This document shows, one piece after another, positions 1 through 6,549 of a stretch of DNA of 7,199 bases; positions within the stretch are counted from its first letter, which is position 1, and each line of letters begins with the position of its first letter. A program made the translations under genes and the position numbers. The stretch is from JBMNHG01 sp045627705 (GTDB lineage: Bacteria > Verrucomicrobiota > Kiritimatiellia > RFP12 > JBMNHG01), in NCBI GenBank assembly GCA_045627705.1, contig JAZQOE010000043.1, positions 1 to 7,199 of the forward strand. Reading direction: 5' to 3'. The notes beneath the pieces are model-generated. The model did not search any database and was not told the origin of the DNA. It saw only the letters and a list, made by a program, of their open reading frames with translations.

Positions 1-1016
1 ATCGAGTGGTCGGAATGGAGGATGTAGCTTGCGCCGGAACGCAGGACTGGCATGAGGCGGCGCTCGAATTCGGCGTCGATGCGGTCGCGGTCGTTCGAGA
101 TTACTTCGCGGATGTCCATGCCGCCGCAGAAGGCGATCTGCCTGCCGTAGAGTTCGGCGAGATGTGCGACATTCATGCCGGCCTTGACTTCCATGGCCTG
201 GAGGCAGTCCATGCCGGCCTTGATCAGGCCAGGGACGAGCGGCTCGACGAACCCGCACGAATGGACGATTACCTTGAGACCGAGGTTGTGGGCGAAATCG
301 AAGAGCTTCTTGTGTCCGGGCATGATCAGCTCCTCGTACATTCCCGGCGACATGAACGGGCGGCCCTTGAAACCCATGTCCTCGTAGAACCAGATGGCGT
401 CGGGGAGCCCGCCCGCGGAGAAGAGCGCGGTGAGGTGGCGGATCGTGAGGTCGGCGTAAACATCGACCATGTCCTTGATCCAATCTGGTTCGAGCGCCAT
501 GCCTACAAGCATGTTTTCATGTCCGCAAAGCGGATGCATCTGCTCGAATGGCGCGATGCCGGCCCAGAGGAACGCGCGGTTTTCGGCGGCCGCGAGCAGG
601 CGTGTGCGCCTGTAGCCTTCGATATCGATGCGGCGCGGATCGAAGCCGAGGAGCTTGCCGCGCACCTTTTCCCAGTCTGACGCTTCCTGCACTGTGAAGC
701 CAACGTGTTCGGGCGTGCCGGCCTTGTGTTTCCAGAAACGGAGCTTCGCGCCATTGCCGTCGAGACGGAGGATGGTTTCGTCGGTCTCCTCGATGGTGAC
801 GGGCTGGAAGTCGAGGTCGGCGACACTGTTGACCCAGCCCGCCTGGCGGAAGCTGAGGTCGAAGTGCTGGATGTAGTCCTCGCCGGCGTTCATGTGGCCT
901 TCGCGGACATAACGGTCGTATGTCTCGCCCCAAAGGCTGTCCCAGCAGGGGAGGACATCGACCTCCTGTCGGTTGATTGTTGCGAGCAAGCGTTCCTTGT
1001 GGGTCATCTGTTTCAT
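1..1016 (-). CDS. UroD-like protein (corrinoid methyltransferase type), C-terminus cut by window edge
   Basis: This is a uroporphyrinogen decarboxylase superfamily protein; 338 residues are visible from the ATG at 1016 and the frame is still open at base 1. The opening MTHKERLLATINRQEVD is the usual family start. Later come an EDMGFKGRPFMSPGMYEE segment, an HSCGF motif (H252, C254) and FCGGMDIREV (C297). The HxC pair matches the zinc-ligand pair of MtaA/MtbA-type methyl-corrinoid:thiol methyltransferases. True HemE has a conserved MRQAGRYLPEY segment near its N-terminus; here the equivalent region reads DVLPCWDSLWGETY, so haem synthesis is unlikely. The likely role is cytoplasmic methyl transfer or demethylation with an unknown substrate. 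The last visible residues, ILHSDHS, lie where MtaA/MtbA are expected to carry a third zinc Cys, which is absent here. A purine-rich AAGGGA about 8 bases before the ATG could be the ribosome binding site. The gene lies 52 bases after the beta-helix gene on the same strand, so co-transcription is possible. The family call is firm and the reaction is not. Confidence 0.88.
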   Translation of the reverse strand, partial: MKQMTHKERLLATINRQEVDVLPCWDSLWGETYDRYVREGHMNAGEDYIQHFDLSFRQAGWVNSVADLDFQPVTIEETDETILRLDGNGAKLRFWKHKAGTPEHVGFTVQEASDWEKVRGKLLGFDPRRIDIEGYRRTRLLAAAENRAFLWAGIAPFEQMHPLCGHENMLVGMALEPDWIKDMVDVYADLTIRHLTALFSAGGLPDAIWFYEDMGFKGRPFMSPGMYEELIMPGHKKLFDFAHNLGLKVIVHSCGFVEPLVPGLIKAGMDCLQAMEVKAGMNVAHLAELYGRQIAFCGGMDIREVISNDRDRIDAEFERRLMPVLRSGASYILHSDHS

Positions 1017-1068
1017 GGGTGTTTCCCTTTCGCGATTGTGATTTTCTTGGCGACAGTGTTGACGGTCG

Positions 1069-2649
1069 TCAGTCCGGAAGTACGGTGTTGTCCTCGACGA
1101 TATTTTCGCCTGGGCCATCTGCGAGGGTGGCGAGCGATGGCCAGGCGGCGCGGTAGGCGGGCGAGTCGATGTCCGCGACTTCGTGGATGAGGTGCTGGAC
1201 GCGTTCCGAGGCGAGTTCGTCAACCCAGCGTTCATGCGTCCAGGGCGTGATGGAAAGAGGCTTGCTGCAGTCGCGCAGGAGATTGTGGCGGATGATGTTC
1301 CTGCCGCCGCCGTGGCTCTGGACTGCGCCGAAGCCCTTCCACGAGGAACGGATGATGATGTTGTCCTCGACGATGTTCTCGCAGATCATGTCGTCGAAGC
1401 GGATCGCGGCGCGGCCGCATTTCAGCACGTCGCCATTGTCGCCGATGCCGTCGAAGACATTTCCCACGATGCGCGTGCCGCGTGCCGAGGGGTCGCCGAA
1501 TGTCTCGACGCCGCCCTGATCGTCCGACACCAGCACGAGCTTGTGGAAGTAGTTCCCGGAGATGAGGTGGTTGTTTCCCTGGAATCGCACGCCGCTTGTG
1601 GGCATGTCGAAGAACTCGCAATGTTCGATGGCGTTGCCTACGCCGTCGAGCTGGATGGCTGGGACGTATGTGCTGGAGAGGCGCCCCATCCGCTCGAAGC
1701 CGCAGTCGCGGACGATGGCATTGCCGCTTTCGAGCGTGCGCCTGTTTCCGCAATCGATGTACAGCGCTCCGGCGGATGTGTCGCGCAGCCGGCAGCGTTC
1801 CATGCGGAAGTTAGGGCAGTCGAGGATGTCCATGACGTGTCCGCCGATGCATTCGAAGACGCAGTCCACAAACGCCAGGTTGCGGCAGTTGCGGGCGCGG
1901 ATCGCCGTCCCGCGGATGTCGTGGAAAACGCAGTTGCGGAAGGTCACGTCATCCTGTGAATCGAGATCGAAGCGCGGCCCCGCGTATTCCGTCGCGATCG
2001 AGACGTCGCCTTCGGGCGGCGCCGCGAAGAAGATGAGGCGGTTTGCGCGGTCGAGGTAGTAGTGGTTTTCGACGAGCGCATGGAATACGTTCACGAGACG
2101 GCAGCGATTGGTTTCGATCATGCCGTACTGCGGGACATGGTCGAGGACGATTTTTCCGGCTGCGCCCTTGTGCGGCTTGAACTTCGCAGGGATTACGCTG
2201 TCCGCCCACTCGTAGCGGTAGAAGCCGTGGACCATGAAGTCCGGTTCCTTTGAAAGGCCGGTTTCGATGCGTCCATGGCGCGACTGCCACACAACCTGGT
2301 CCTCGCGCCCTTCGATTTGTCTTGAATCGATGAATGCGGCATCGCAGCTTTGCAGCGGGTAGGCGGGGAATGATGCGGGGTAGATGTAGCGGCGGATGCC
2401 GTTTTCGGGCTTGACGGAGACAACCGGCAGTTTAGGCCCTTCAGTGGGTTCGCCAAAGCCGAAGGATGATGGCTGGGGAAGGGGAATGCCTTCGGGGATC
2501 GGGAAGGCGCAAAGTGTCGGGAGCGCCGGCGCGAGTTTGAGCGCGGCGGATGGGATGCCCGCCGGTGGGTTCTTGATGTCCGGGATGTCTATCCGCGATT
2601 CACGTGGAAGTGTGATGGAAAGCGAGATGTCCAGGTTGTCGTAGATCAT
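1069..2649 (-). CDS. Right-handed parallel beta-helix repeat protein, no signal peptide
   Basis: This 526-residue protein belongs to the large right-handed parallel beta-helix family, related in fold to pectate lyases and some glycoside hydrolases. Residues about 1-135 are Pro-rich and poorly recognisable. Residues 138-150 (FMVHGFYRYEWAD) and about 180-220 (NVFHALVENHYYLD, then RLIFFAAPPEGDV) match the conserved lead-in of this family. Residues about 225-526 are helix coils with a repeating turn, Cys in the first five coils (C240, C263, C286, C316, C344) and Asn in the later ones (N366, N397, N430, N456, N521). It has no signal peptide and 15 Cys residues, so it is probably cytoplasmic, which is unusual for the fold. 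A carbohydrate-binding or carbohydrate-cleaving role is the default guess; no catalytic residues can be assigned. The ATG at 2649 has a GAAGG ribosome binding site overlapping the lpxB stop codon, only 9 bases upstream, which implies translational coupling. Family assignment is good and function is unknown. Confidence 0.85.
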   Translation of the reverse strand: MIYDNLDISLSITLPRESRIDIPDIKNPPAGIPSAALKLAPALPTLCAFPIPEGIPLPQPSSFGFGEPTEGPKLPVVSVKPENGIRRYIYPASFPAYPLQSCDAAFIDSRQIEGREDQVVWQSRHGRIETGLSKEPDFMVHGFYRYEWADSVIPAKFKPHKGAAGKIVLDHVPQYGMIETNRCRLVNVFHALVENHYYLDRANRLIFFAAPPEGDVSIATEYAGPRFDLDSQDDVTFRNCVFHDIRGTAIRARNCRNLAFVDCVFECIGGHVMDILDCPNFRMERCRLRDTSAGALYIDCGNRRTLESGNAIVRDCGFERMGRLSSTYVPAIQLDGVGNAIEHCEFFDMPTSGVRFQGNNHLISGNYFHKLVLVSDDQGGVETFGDPSARGTRIVGNVFDGIGDNGDVLKCGRAAIRFDDMICENIVEDNIIIRSSWKGFGAVQSHGGGRNIIRHNLLRDCSKPLSITPWTHERWVDELASERVQHLIHEVADIDSPAYRAAWPSLATLADGPGENIVEDNTVLPD

Positions 2650-2663
2650 GGTCCGCCTTCAGG
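2650..2663 (-). promoter_or_regulatory. Ribosome binding site of the beta-helix gene on the lpxB stop codon
   Basis: On the minus strand the lpxB stop TGA runs directly into AGGCGGACC and then ATG. The purine-rich GAAGG therefore overlaps the stop codon and sits about 6 bases before the next start. This is typical of translational coupling and fixes the beta-helix start at 2649. Confidence 0.6.
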
Positions 2664-3873
2664 AATTCGTTTGCCTTGTTTTGTCGGCGAGAATTGTATC
2701 GATAACGATCGAAGCGGCGCGGTCGGCGGCGTTGCCATCGCCGAGGGTGCGCCTGACGGAATCGAAATCGGCGAGCATCGCGGCGCGCCGTTTTTCGTCG
2801 GAAAGAAGCTGTTTCAGTTCGCTGGCGATTGCGTCTGGATTGCAGTCGCCCTGCAGGAATTCGGGCATTACGCTGCGTCCCGCGACGATGTTGGCGAGAC
2901 CGAGGAACGGGATTTTGATGATTCGGCGGGCGAGGACGCCAGTGAGCCAGTTGACCTTGTAAACGAGTATCGTGGGGCAGCGCATCAGGCAGGCTTCGAG
3001 TGTTGCCGTGCCTGAGGCGACAGCGGCGGCCGAAGCCTGGCGCAAGACCTGTCTGGCCTTGCCGAGAACGAAATTGATTCTTCGTGGCTTTTCTCTTGCG
3101 CTGTCGATTACGCTCTGGGCCAGTTCGCGCATCGCGGGGGTGGGGGAAGGAATGAGGAATGCGCAATCTCCGATATCGCGCTCGATGTGCGCGGCGGCGG
3201 AGAGGAGGATTGGCAGGATGCGTTCGATTTCGCCGCGGCGGCTGCCGGGAAGGATCGCGATGCGGTTCCTGCCTTCGCCCCATGGGAGGTTGGCTAGAGG
3301 CTCGGCGAATGTCTCGCCTACGCGGTCGATCAGCGGGTGGCCTGCGAAGGTGACGGGGAGATCGGTGTCCTTGAAATGCGCTGGCTCGAATGGGAAGAGG
3401 GTGATGAGGTGGTCCAGGATGCGCGCGATCTTGGGAATGCGATTGCGGTGCCAGGCCCAGACTTGCGGACAGATATAGTGGACAGTGGTGAAACCCAGCG
3501 CATGGGCGCGGGCGGCGATGCGGAGGTTGAAGCCGGGATAATCGACGGTCAGGACGACGTGCGGGCGCCATGCGCGGATTTCGCCCGTGACGGTATCGAG
3601 CAGTCTTGCGAAGAATCGCGCATGGCGAAGGACGGCGAAAACGCCGATCACCGCCATTTGATCGGCATGCCCGAGGAGGGAGGCGCCCTCGGCGATCATC
3701 GCGTCGCCGCCAGTGCCGCGGAATTCGACTGGCCCATTCCATTGCGAACGGATGGTGCGCATCAGCGCGGCGGCATGCATGTCGCCGGATGCCTCGCCGG
3801 CGAGAATCATCACGCGGAGTGTTTCGCCTTGCGAGGGTTTCGGTGGCGCTAGCCTTTCATGATACCGCTGCAT
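2659..3873 (-). CDS. lpxB: Lipid-A-disaccharide synthase LpxB
   Basis: LpxB is a peripheral inner-membrane GT-B glycosyltransferase (family GT19). It joins UDP-2,3-diacylglucosamine to lipid X, making the lipid A disaccharide of LPS. With the ATG at 3873 the protein has 404 residues, against about 380-390 usually. Signature segments appear in order: AGEASGD (25-31), VDYPGFN (110-116), HYICPQVWAWHRNR (132-145), FAGHP (176-180), LPGSRRGEI (208-216), SGTATLEA (287-294), and LANIVAGR followed by MPEFLQ (326-341). The last four belong to the nucleotide-sugar-binding half. All are intact. The frame stays open to a GTG at 3966, adding 31 residues, but that part resembles no LpxB and covers the likely promoter. 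An ATG at 3810 would give 383 residues but leave almost nothing before the first strand. No strong ribosome binding site precedes any of these starts. No lpxA, lpxD or fabZ lies beside it, unlike the common lpxD-fabZ-lpxA-lpxB order. Confidence 0.96.
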   Translation of the reverse strand: MQRYHERLAPPKPSQGETLRVMILAGEASGDMHAAALMRTIRSQWNGPVEFRGTGGDAMIAEGASLLGHADQMAVIGVFAVLRHARFFARLLDTVTGEIRAWRPHVVLTVDYPGFNLRIAARAHALGFTTVHYICPQVWAWHRNRIPKIARILDHLITLFPFEPAHFKDTDLPVTFAGHPLIDRVGETFAEPLANLPWGEGRNRIAILPGSRRGEIERILPILLSAAAHIERDIGDCAFLIPSPTPAMRELAQSVIDSAREKPRRINFVLGKARQVLRQASAAAVASGTATLEACLMRCPTILVYKVNWLTGVLARRIIKIPFLGLANIVAGRSVMPEFLQGDCNPDAIASELKQLLSDEKRRAAMLADFDSVRRTLGDGNAADRAASIVIDTILADKTRQTNS

Positions 3874-3940
3874 TTCGGTTTGGATTGTTCCGTTTGCTCG
3901 GTCTTGCCGAATCCTGTGTGTATGGCTCGAATGGGAACCA

Positions 3941-3969
3941 TCGGTGAATATATAATCGCAACTCACCGA
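3941..3969. repeat. 7-bp perfect inverted repeat upstream of lpxB
   Basis: TCGGTGA (3941-3947) and TCACCGA (3963-3969) are exact reverse complements separated by 15 AT-rich bases. One further inner G-T pair is possible. It sits in the 108-base gap before lpxB and encloses the possible -10 element. It could be an operator, a hairpin in RNA reading through from the methyltransferase gene, or chance. No T-run follows it on the minus strand, so it is not a standard intrinsic terminator. Confidence 0.45.
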
Positions 3970-3980
3970 GGATTTGTCAC
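3952..3980 (-). promoter_or_regulatory. Possible sigma70-type promoter for lpxB
   Basis: On the minus strand GTGACA (3975-3980; 5 of 6 to TTGACA) and GATTAT (3952-3957; 4 of 6 to TATAAT) lie 17 bases apart. An overlapping TATATT at 3947-3952 is an alternative -10. Transcription would begin near 3945, leaving about 70 bases before the lpxB ATG at 3873 and excluding the upstream GTG at 3966 as a start. This is the most AT-rich spot in the gap. The host's promoter consensus is unknown, so confidence is low. Confidence 0.3.
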
Positions 3981-3981
3981 G

Positions 3982-5226
3982 CTATTCTTGTGCGTCTTGC
4001 AGCAGTTTGCCGAGGCGGTTGGCGAGGTAGGGCTTCGTGCCGATGAAATCCGCAAGCGCCTTGTATTCCTCGATCGCGGCAGAGAGGCCTGGCTTGGCCG
4101 TTCGCTCGGCGCGAAGGAGGATGTTGCGCGCGGTGGCGTCGGGTTCGACGAACTCGACGACCCTGACCTTGTATCCCATGATCCGAAGGATTTGCGCGCG
4201 GAAGGCGTCGGTGAAGACATCCGCGATGCGTTCGCGCAGGATGCCGTGGCGGAGGACGGCGCGAAGCGGGCCGTTGCCGCCGGTGCCAAGGTGTTCCTGG
4301 AGCTCATGCTGGCAGCATGGGGCGGAAAGGATGTACTGTGCCTTCCATTCGATGCCGCGCGCGAGGGCCTCGTCGGTCGCGGTGTCGCATGCGTGCAGGC
4401 TGAGCACGACATTCGGGGCGAGGTCGAGTTGGGCGGTCGCGATGTCGCCTTCGACGAAGTGGGCGGCGTCTTCGGAAAGCCCAAGATCGCGCGCCATGGC
4501 GTTGCACTGCCCGACAAGGCTGGCATTGTGGTCGATACCGCGGATGCGGACCTTGTCGCCGCGCGAATGCGAGAGGTAGAGCATTGCGGCGAAGGTCAGA
4601 TAGGCTCGTCCGCAGCCGCAATCGACGATGTCGAGCCTGCGCTGGTGGTCCGATTCGCCGAGAGTAGCGTCGATGGCGCGGAGGAATTCGTTTACCTGGC
4701 GAAGCTTGTCGCGCATGGTGGCGCGGATGTTGCCGGAACCATCGGCGAATCCAAGCACGCGGAAGTACACGGATGCATCGAACGAATCGAGCGGCTGGGA
4801 TTTCTCGTGGTCGTGCGCCGCTGGCTGCGCGGACGCATTGGGTTTGGAATCGGCGGAAGTAGGCTTCTTCGAGCGGGAGACGAGGGCGTGCCCCTTGCGG
4901 GTGACGCGCACGTGGATGTCGCCGTCGGCCGTGACGAGATGCATTTCGCGCGGGCCGTTCGTATCGAGCAGGTTTGCCGCGAAGCGGCGCGCCGCTTCGC
5001 GGTCGAAGTTCCGCGCTGTCGCGCGTCCGTCAACAAACCGCTCGCACTGCCAGAGCGATTCGCCCTGGATTGTCACTGGATGGATACTCGTCTTTTCGAC
5101 CTTCCCCCCACGTCGCGTCACGCACGTGAAGCGTATCGCGCCGGGCTTGTCGAAGAGGCGTTCCAGCATTTCCCCCGATGGAATCCCCGACGCGGCAGCA
5201 GCGAGTTTTTCGCAATCAGAAGACAT
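3982..5226 (-). CDS. Class I SAM-dependent methyltransferase, Methyltransf_32-like
   Basis: This 414-residue protein has two parts. Residues 1 to about 120 form an N-terminal domain containing IHPVTIQGESLWQCERF and an ARNFDREAARRF segment, as in bacterial relatives of this family. A low-complexity Ser/Lys/Pro linker follows (about 118-142). The C-terminal Rossmann methyltransferase has SAM motif I DCGCGRAYL (202-210), the acidic residue in GIDHN (D232), a GDI turn (260-262), SLHACDTATD (276-285) and APCCQHEL (302-309). The LHACDTATD plus PCC pair is characteristic of the PF13679 (Methyltransf_32) group, which includes eukaryotic METTL25-like proteins. The substrate is not known; the N-terminal domain might bind RNA, but that is a guess. 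I chose the ATG at 5226 because GGGGGCG sits about 5 bases upstream. A TTG at 5262 would add 12 residues and lengthen the overlap. The start overlaps the barrel gene's stop by 11 bases, so translation is probably coupled. Confidence 0.88.
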   Translation of the reverse strand: MSSDCEKLAAAASGIPSGEMLERLFDKPGAIRFTCVTRRGGKVEKTSIHPVTIQGESLWQCERFVDGRATARNFDREAARRFAANLLDTNGPREMHLVTADGDIHVRVTRKGHALVSRSKKPTSADSKPNASAQPAAHDHEKSQPLDSFDASVYFRVLGFADGSGNIRATMRDKLRQVNEFLRAIDATLGESDHQRRLDIVDCGCGRAYLTFAAMLYLSHSRGDKVRIRGIDHNASLVGQCNAMARDLGLSEDAAHFVEGDIATAQLDLAPNVVLSLHACDTATDEALARGIEWKAQYILSAPCCQHELQEHLGTGGNGPLRAVLRHGILRERIADVFTDAFRAQILRIMGYKVRVVEFVEPDATARNILLRAERTAKPGLSAAIEEYKALADFIGTKPYLANRLGKLLQDAQE

Positions 5227-6421
5227 ATAGCGCCCCCAGACGAAGCATGTTGTCGGACCCAAAATTCAAGGTCGCGGTGTAGCGCCAGTTGTCAAGCCCC
5301 CATTCGACACCCAGCCAGCCGGAGAGCGGGAACTCGCGTTCGGCCTCGATCTTGTAGTTGCCATCCGCGCCGTGGAGTTTGGCGTCAACTTCCGCGCAAG
5401 TGTACGGGGCGATTGAGACACCACCCTTGAACAGCCACTCTTCGAAGGTGTACGAGGCTCCGAAATCAAGCCAGAATCCCCATTCTGTAAAGTCGGCGGA
5501 GGTCTTCACGGAAGCATATTCGCGACGTTCCGTTGTCGCGACTTCGCCGAACATGTTTGTCGAGGTTACTGGCGAAACAGCGGTCATGGCGCGTCCGTTC
5601 AAGTCCATGCCGATGGAAGTGTAGAAGAAGCGCGCTGCACCGGTGATTTCCCATGGGCCGTCCTTCATGAATGGACGCGAGTAACCTCCGCCGAAGCTTA
5701 TGCCCGAACCGCCATCCAACGAGGCGGAATCGACGGCAAGACCCGATTCGACGATGCTACCGGTATCGGCGCCGCCGATTACCGAGAAGTCGAACAGCCA
5801 TCCGTTCCATACTGAATTTGCGCCGATGGAGAAATAGTCCATTGATGCGCTCTTGCCCTTTCTGCCGCCGATATCCCATTTGTACGGGACTACATGCATG
5901 GGATCGAGCCACATGTAGATGCACAGTCCTGGATCTGGTTGGGGAAAACCGGGATGCGGTGGAATGACGCGCGCGTCCTCGTTCATCGCGTCGATTTCGG
6001 AAACGACCGATGGCGGTACTGGCGGTGGGGCGTAATCGCCCTCATTCGTTCTGCCGACCACTTCGGCATTCGAGGCAAATTTCTTTGGTGGAGCAGGCGG
6101 TTGGACAGAGAGCGGATCGCGGAGCGTGTAGAAGGCGTCGGACAATTCGACCATGCGCCCCGCGACAAAATCGAGCGGACCGAATTTGCGGCCATCGTCG
6201 GTCTTTACGAAGACGATCCTGGAATTGCCTTCGATGTCGATCCTGTAGTTCGCCGGGCCAATCTCTGCGGTTATGCCCTGCCGTGCCTCGAACGGCCCGA
6301 AACGCTTGCCTGTCCTGGCCTGTTCAAGAATGAATGTCGCGGCGTCGCTCGCCGCAAAAAGAGGAATGGCGATCAACGCCGTGAGCGCAATCGCCAGAAG
6401 ACGCGAAAGAGTGTGTTTCAT
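5216..6421 (-). CDS. Exported protein: tandem 39-residue repeat, Pro-rich linker, outer-membrane beta-barrel
   Basis: I do not recognise this 401-residue protein as a named family. Residues 1 to about 24 are a signal peptide: MKHTLSR, a hydrophobic core LLAIALTALIAIPLF, then AASDA with likely cleavage there. Residues about 29-102 hold two copies of a 39-residue unit, seen in GKRFGPFEARQG (38-49) and GRKFGPLDFVAG (77-88). A Pro-rich linker follows (about 107-165, with PPAPP, APPPVPP and PHPGFPQPDPG). Residues about 166-401 alternate polar and hydrophobic residues, are rich in Gly, Trp and Tyr, and end LRLGALYVF. A terminal Phe after an aromatic-rich strand is the Bam-type outer-membrane signal. 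The likely layout is a periplasmic repeat domain joined to a small outer-membrane barrel. The ATG at 6421 is chosen because it starts the signal peptide; the longer frame to 6505 adds residues unlike a leader. No clear ribosome binding site precedes it. It heads the pair with the methyltransferase gene. Confidence 0.8.
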   Translation of the reverse strand: MKHTLSRLLAIALTALIAIPLFAASDAATFILEQARTGKRFGPFEARQGITAEIGPANYRIDIEGNSRIVFVKTDDGRKFGPLDFVAGRMVELSDAFYTLRDPLSVQPPAPPKKFASNAEVVGRTNEGDYAPPPVPPSVVSEIDAMNEDARVIPPHPGFPQPDPGLCIYMWLDPMHVVPYKWDIGGRKGKSASMDYFSIGANSVWNGWLFDFSVIGGADTGSIVESGLAVDSASLDGGSGISFGGGYSRPFMKDGPWEITGAARFFYTSIGMDLNGRAMTAVSPVTSTNMFGEVATTERREYASVKTSADFTEWGFWLDFGASYTFEEWLFKGGVSIAPYTCAEVDAKLHGADGNYKIEAEREFPLSGWLGVEWGLDNWRYTATLNFGSDNMLRLGALYVF

Positions 6422-6512
6422 GGCGCAAATCATGCCATACGGACGGAACAATCGCAAGTTGCGAAAGCAGTCTTTGCTAGTCTTCGACGAATATCGTAAT
6501 GTCATGCTATTC

Positions 6513-6526
6513 GTGTACTGTGTACT
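6513..6526. repeat. Perfect 7-bp tandem repeat (GTGTACT x2)
   Basis: GTGTACT occurs twice back to back, read on the plus strand, immediately beside the inverted repeat at 6527-6549. It contains the palindrome GTAC twice. It could be part of the transposase-recognised end or a small protein-binding site. It is too short to interpret alone. Confidence 0.5.
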
Positions 6527-6549
6527 CTTAAATTGTCTGTCCCTTTAAG
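6527..6549 (-). repeat. RAYT-associated GGGACAGACA motif within a short inverted repeat
   Basis: On the minus strand this reads CTTAAA, then GGGACAGACAA, then TTTAAG: 6-bp complementary arms (6544-6549 and 6527-6532) around an 11-base centre. GGGACAGAC next to TTTAA is a motif I recall from the ends of RAYT or IS200-like transposase units in many genomes. It starts about 48 bases beyond the transposase stop, where such an end is expected. The link to the gene is by position and memory, not by alignment. A 6-bp inverted repeat in AT-rich DNA can arise by chance. Confidence 0.55.

Noticed and set aside
6..680. Plus-strand open frame of 224 codons.
   Set aside because: It is the antisense shadow of the UroD-like gene, whose minus-strand frame shows clear family motifs.
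1..1016. Assignment as hemE, the haem-pathway uroporphyrinogen decarboxylase.
   Set aside because: The MRQAGRYLPEY-type substrate motif is missing and an HxC metal motif of the methyltransferase branch is present.
1051..1072. TGACG/CGTCA inverted repeat right after the beta-helix stop as a terminator.
   Set aside because: The loop would be only two bases, the stem is short and no T-run follows.
1183..1959. Plus-strand open frame of 258 codons rich in Val, Ala, Asp and Glu.
   Set aside because: It mirrors the beta-helix gene in antisense; the composition is typical of shadow frames and no motif is present.
2600..3742. Minus-strand open frame of 380 codons rich in Arg and Pro.
   Set aside because: It is a frame-shifted reading of lpxB; the real frame carries all the LpxB signatures.
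3859..5430. Long plus-strand open frame of 523 codons.
   Set aside because: It lies opposite the methyltransferase gene and parts of its neighbours, has no family motifs, and reflects GC-biased codons of the minus-strand genes.
3883..6453. An 11-base word (GATTGTTCCGT) at 3883-3893 and, inverted, at 6443-6453, each just upstream of a start codon.
   Set aside because: Several shared 11-base words are expected by chance in 7 kb, and the two copies face opposite ways relative to their genes.
6429..6457. TTGCGA and CATGAT, 17 bases apart, as a promoter for the barrel gene.
   Set aside because: Each box matches only 4 of 6 consensus bases and the transcript would start almost at the ATG; kept only as a note.
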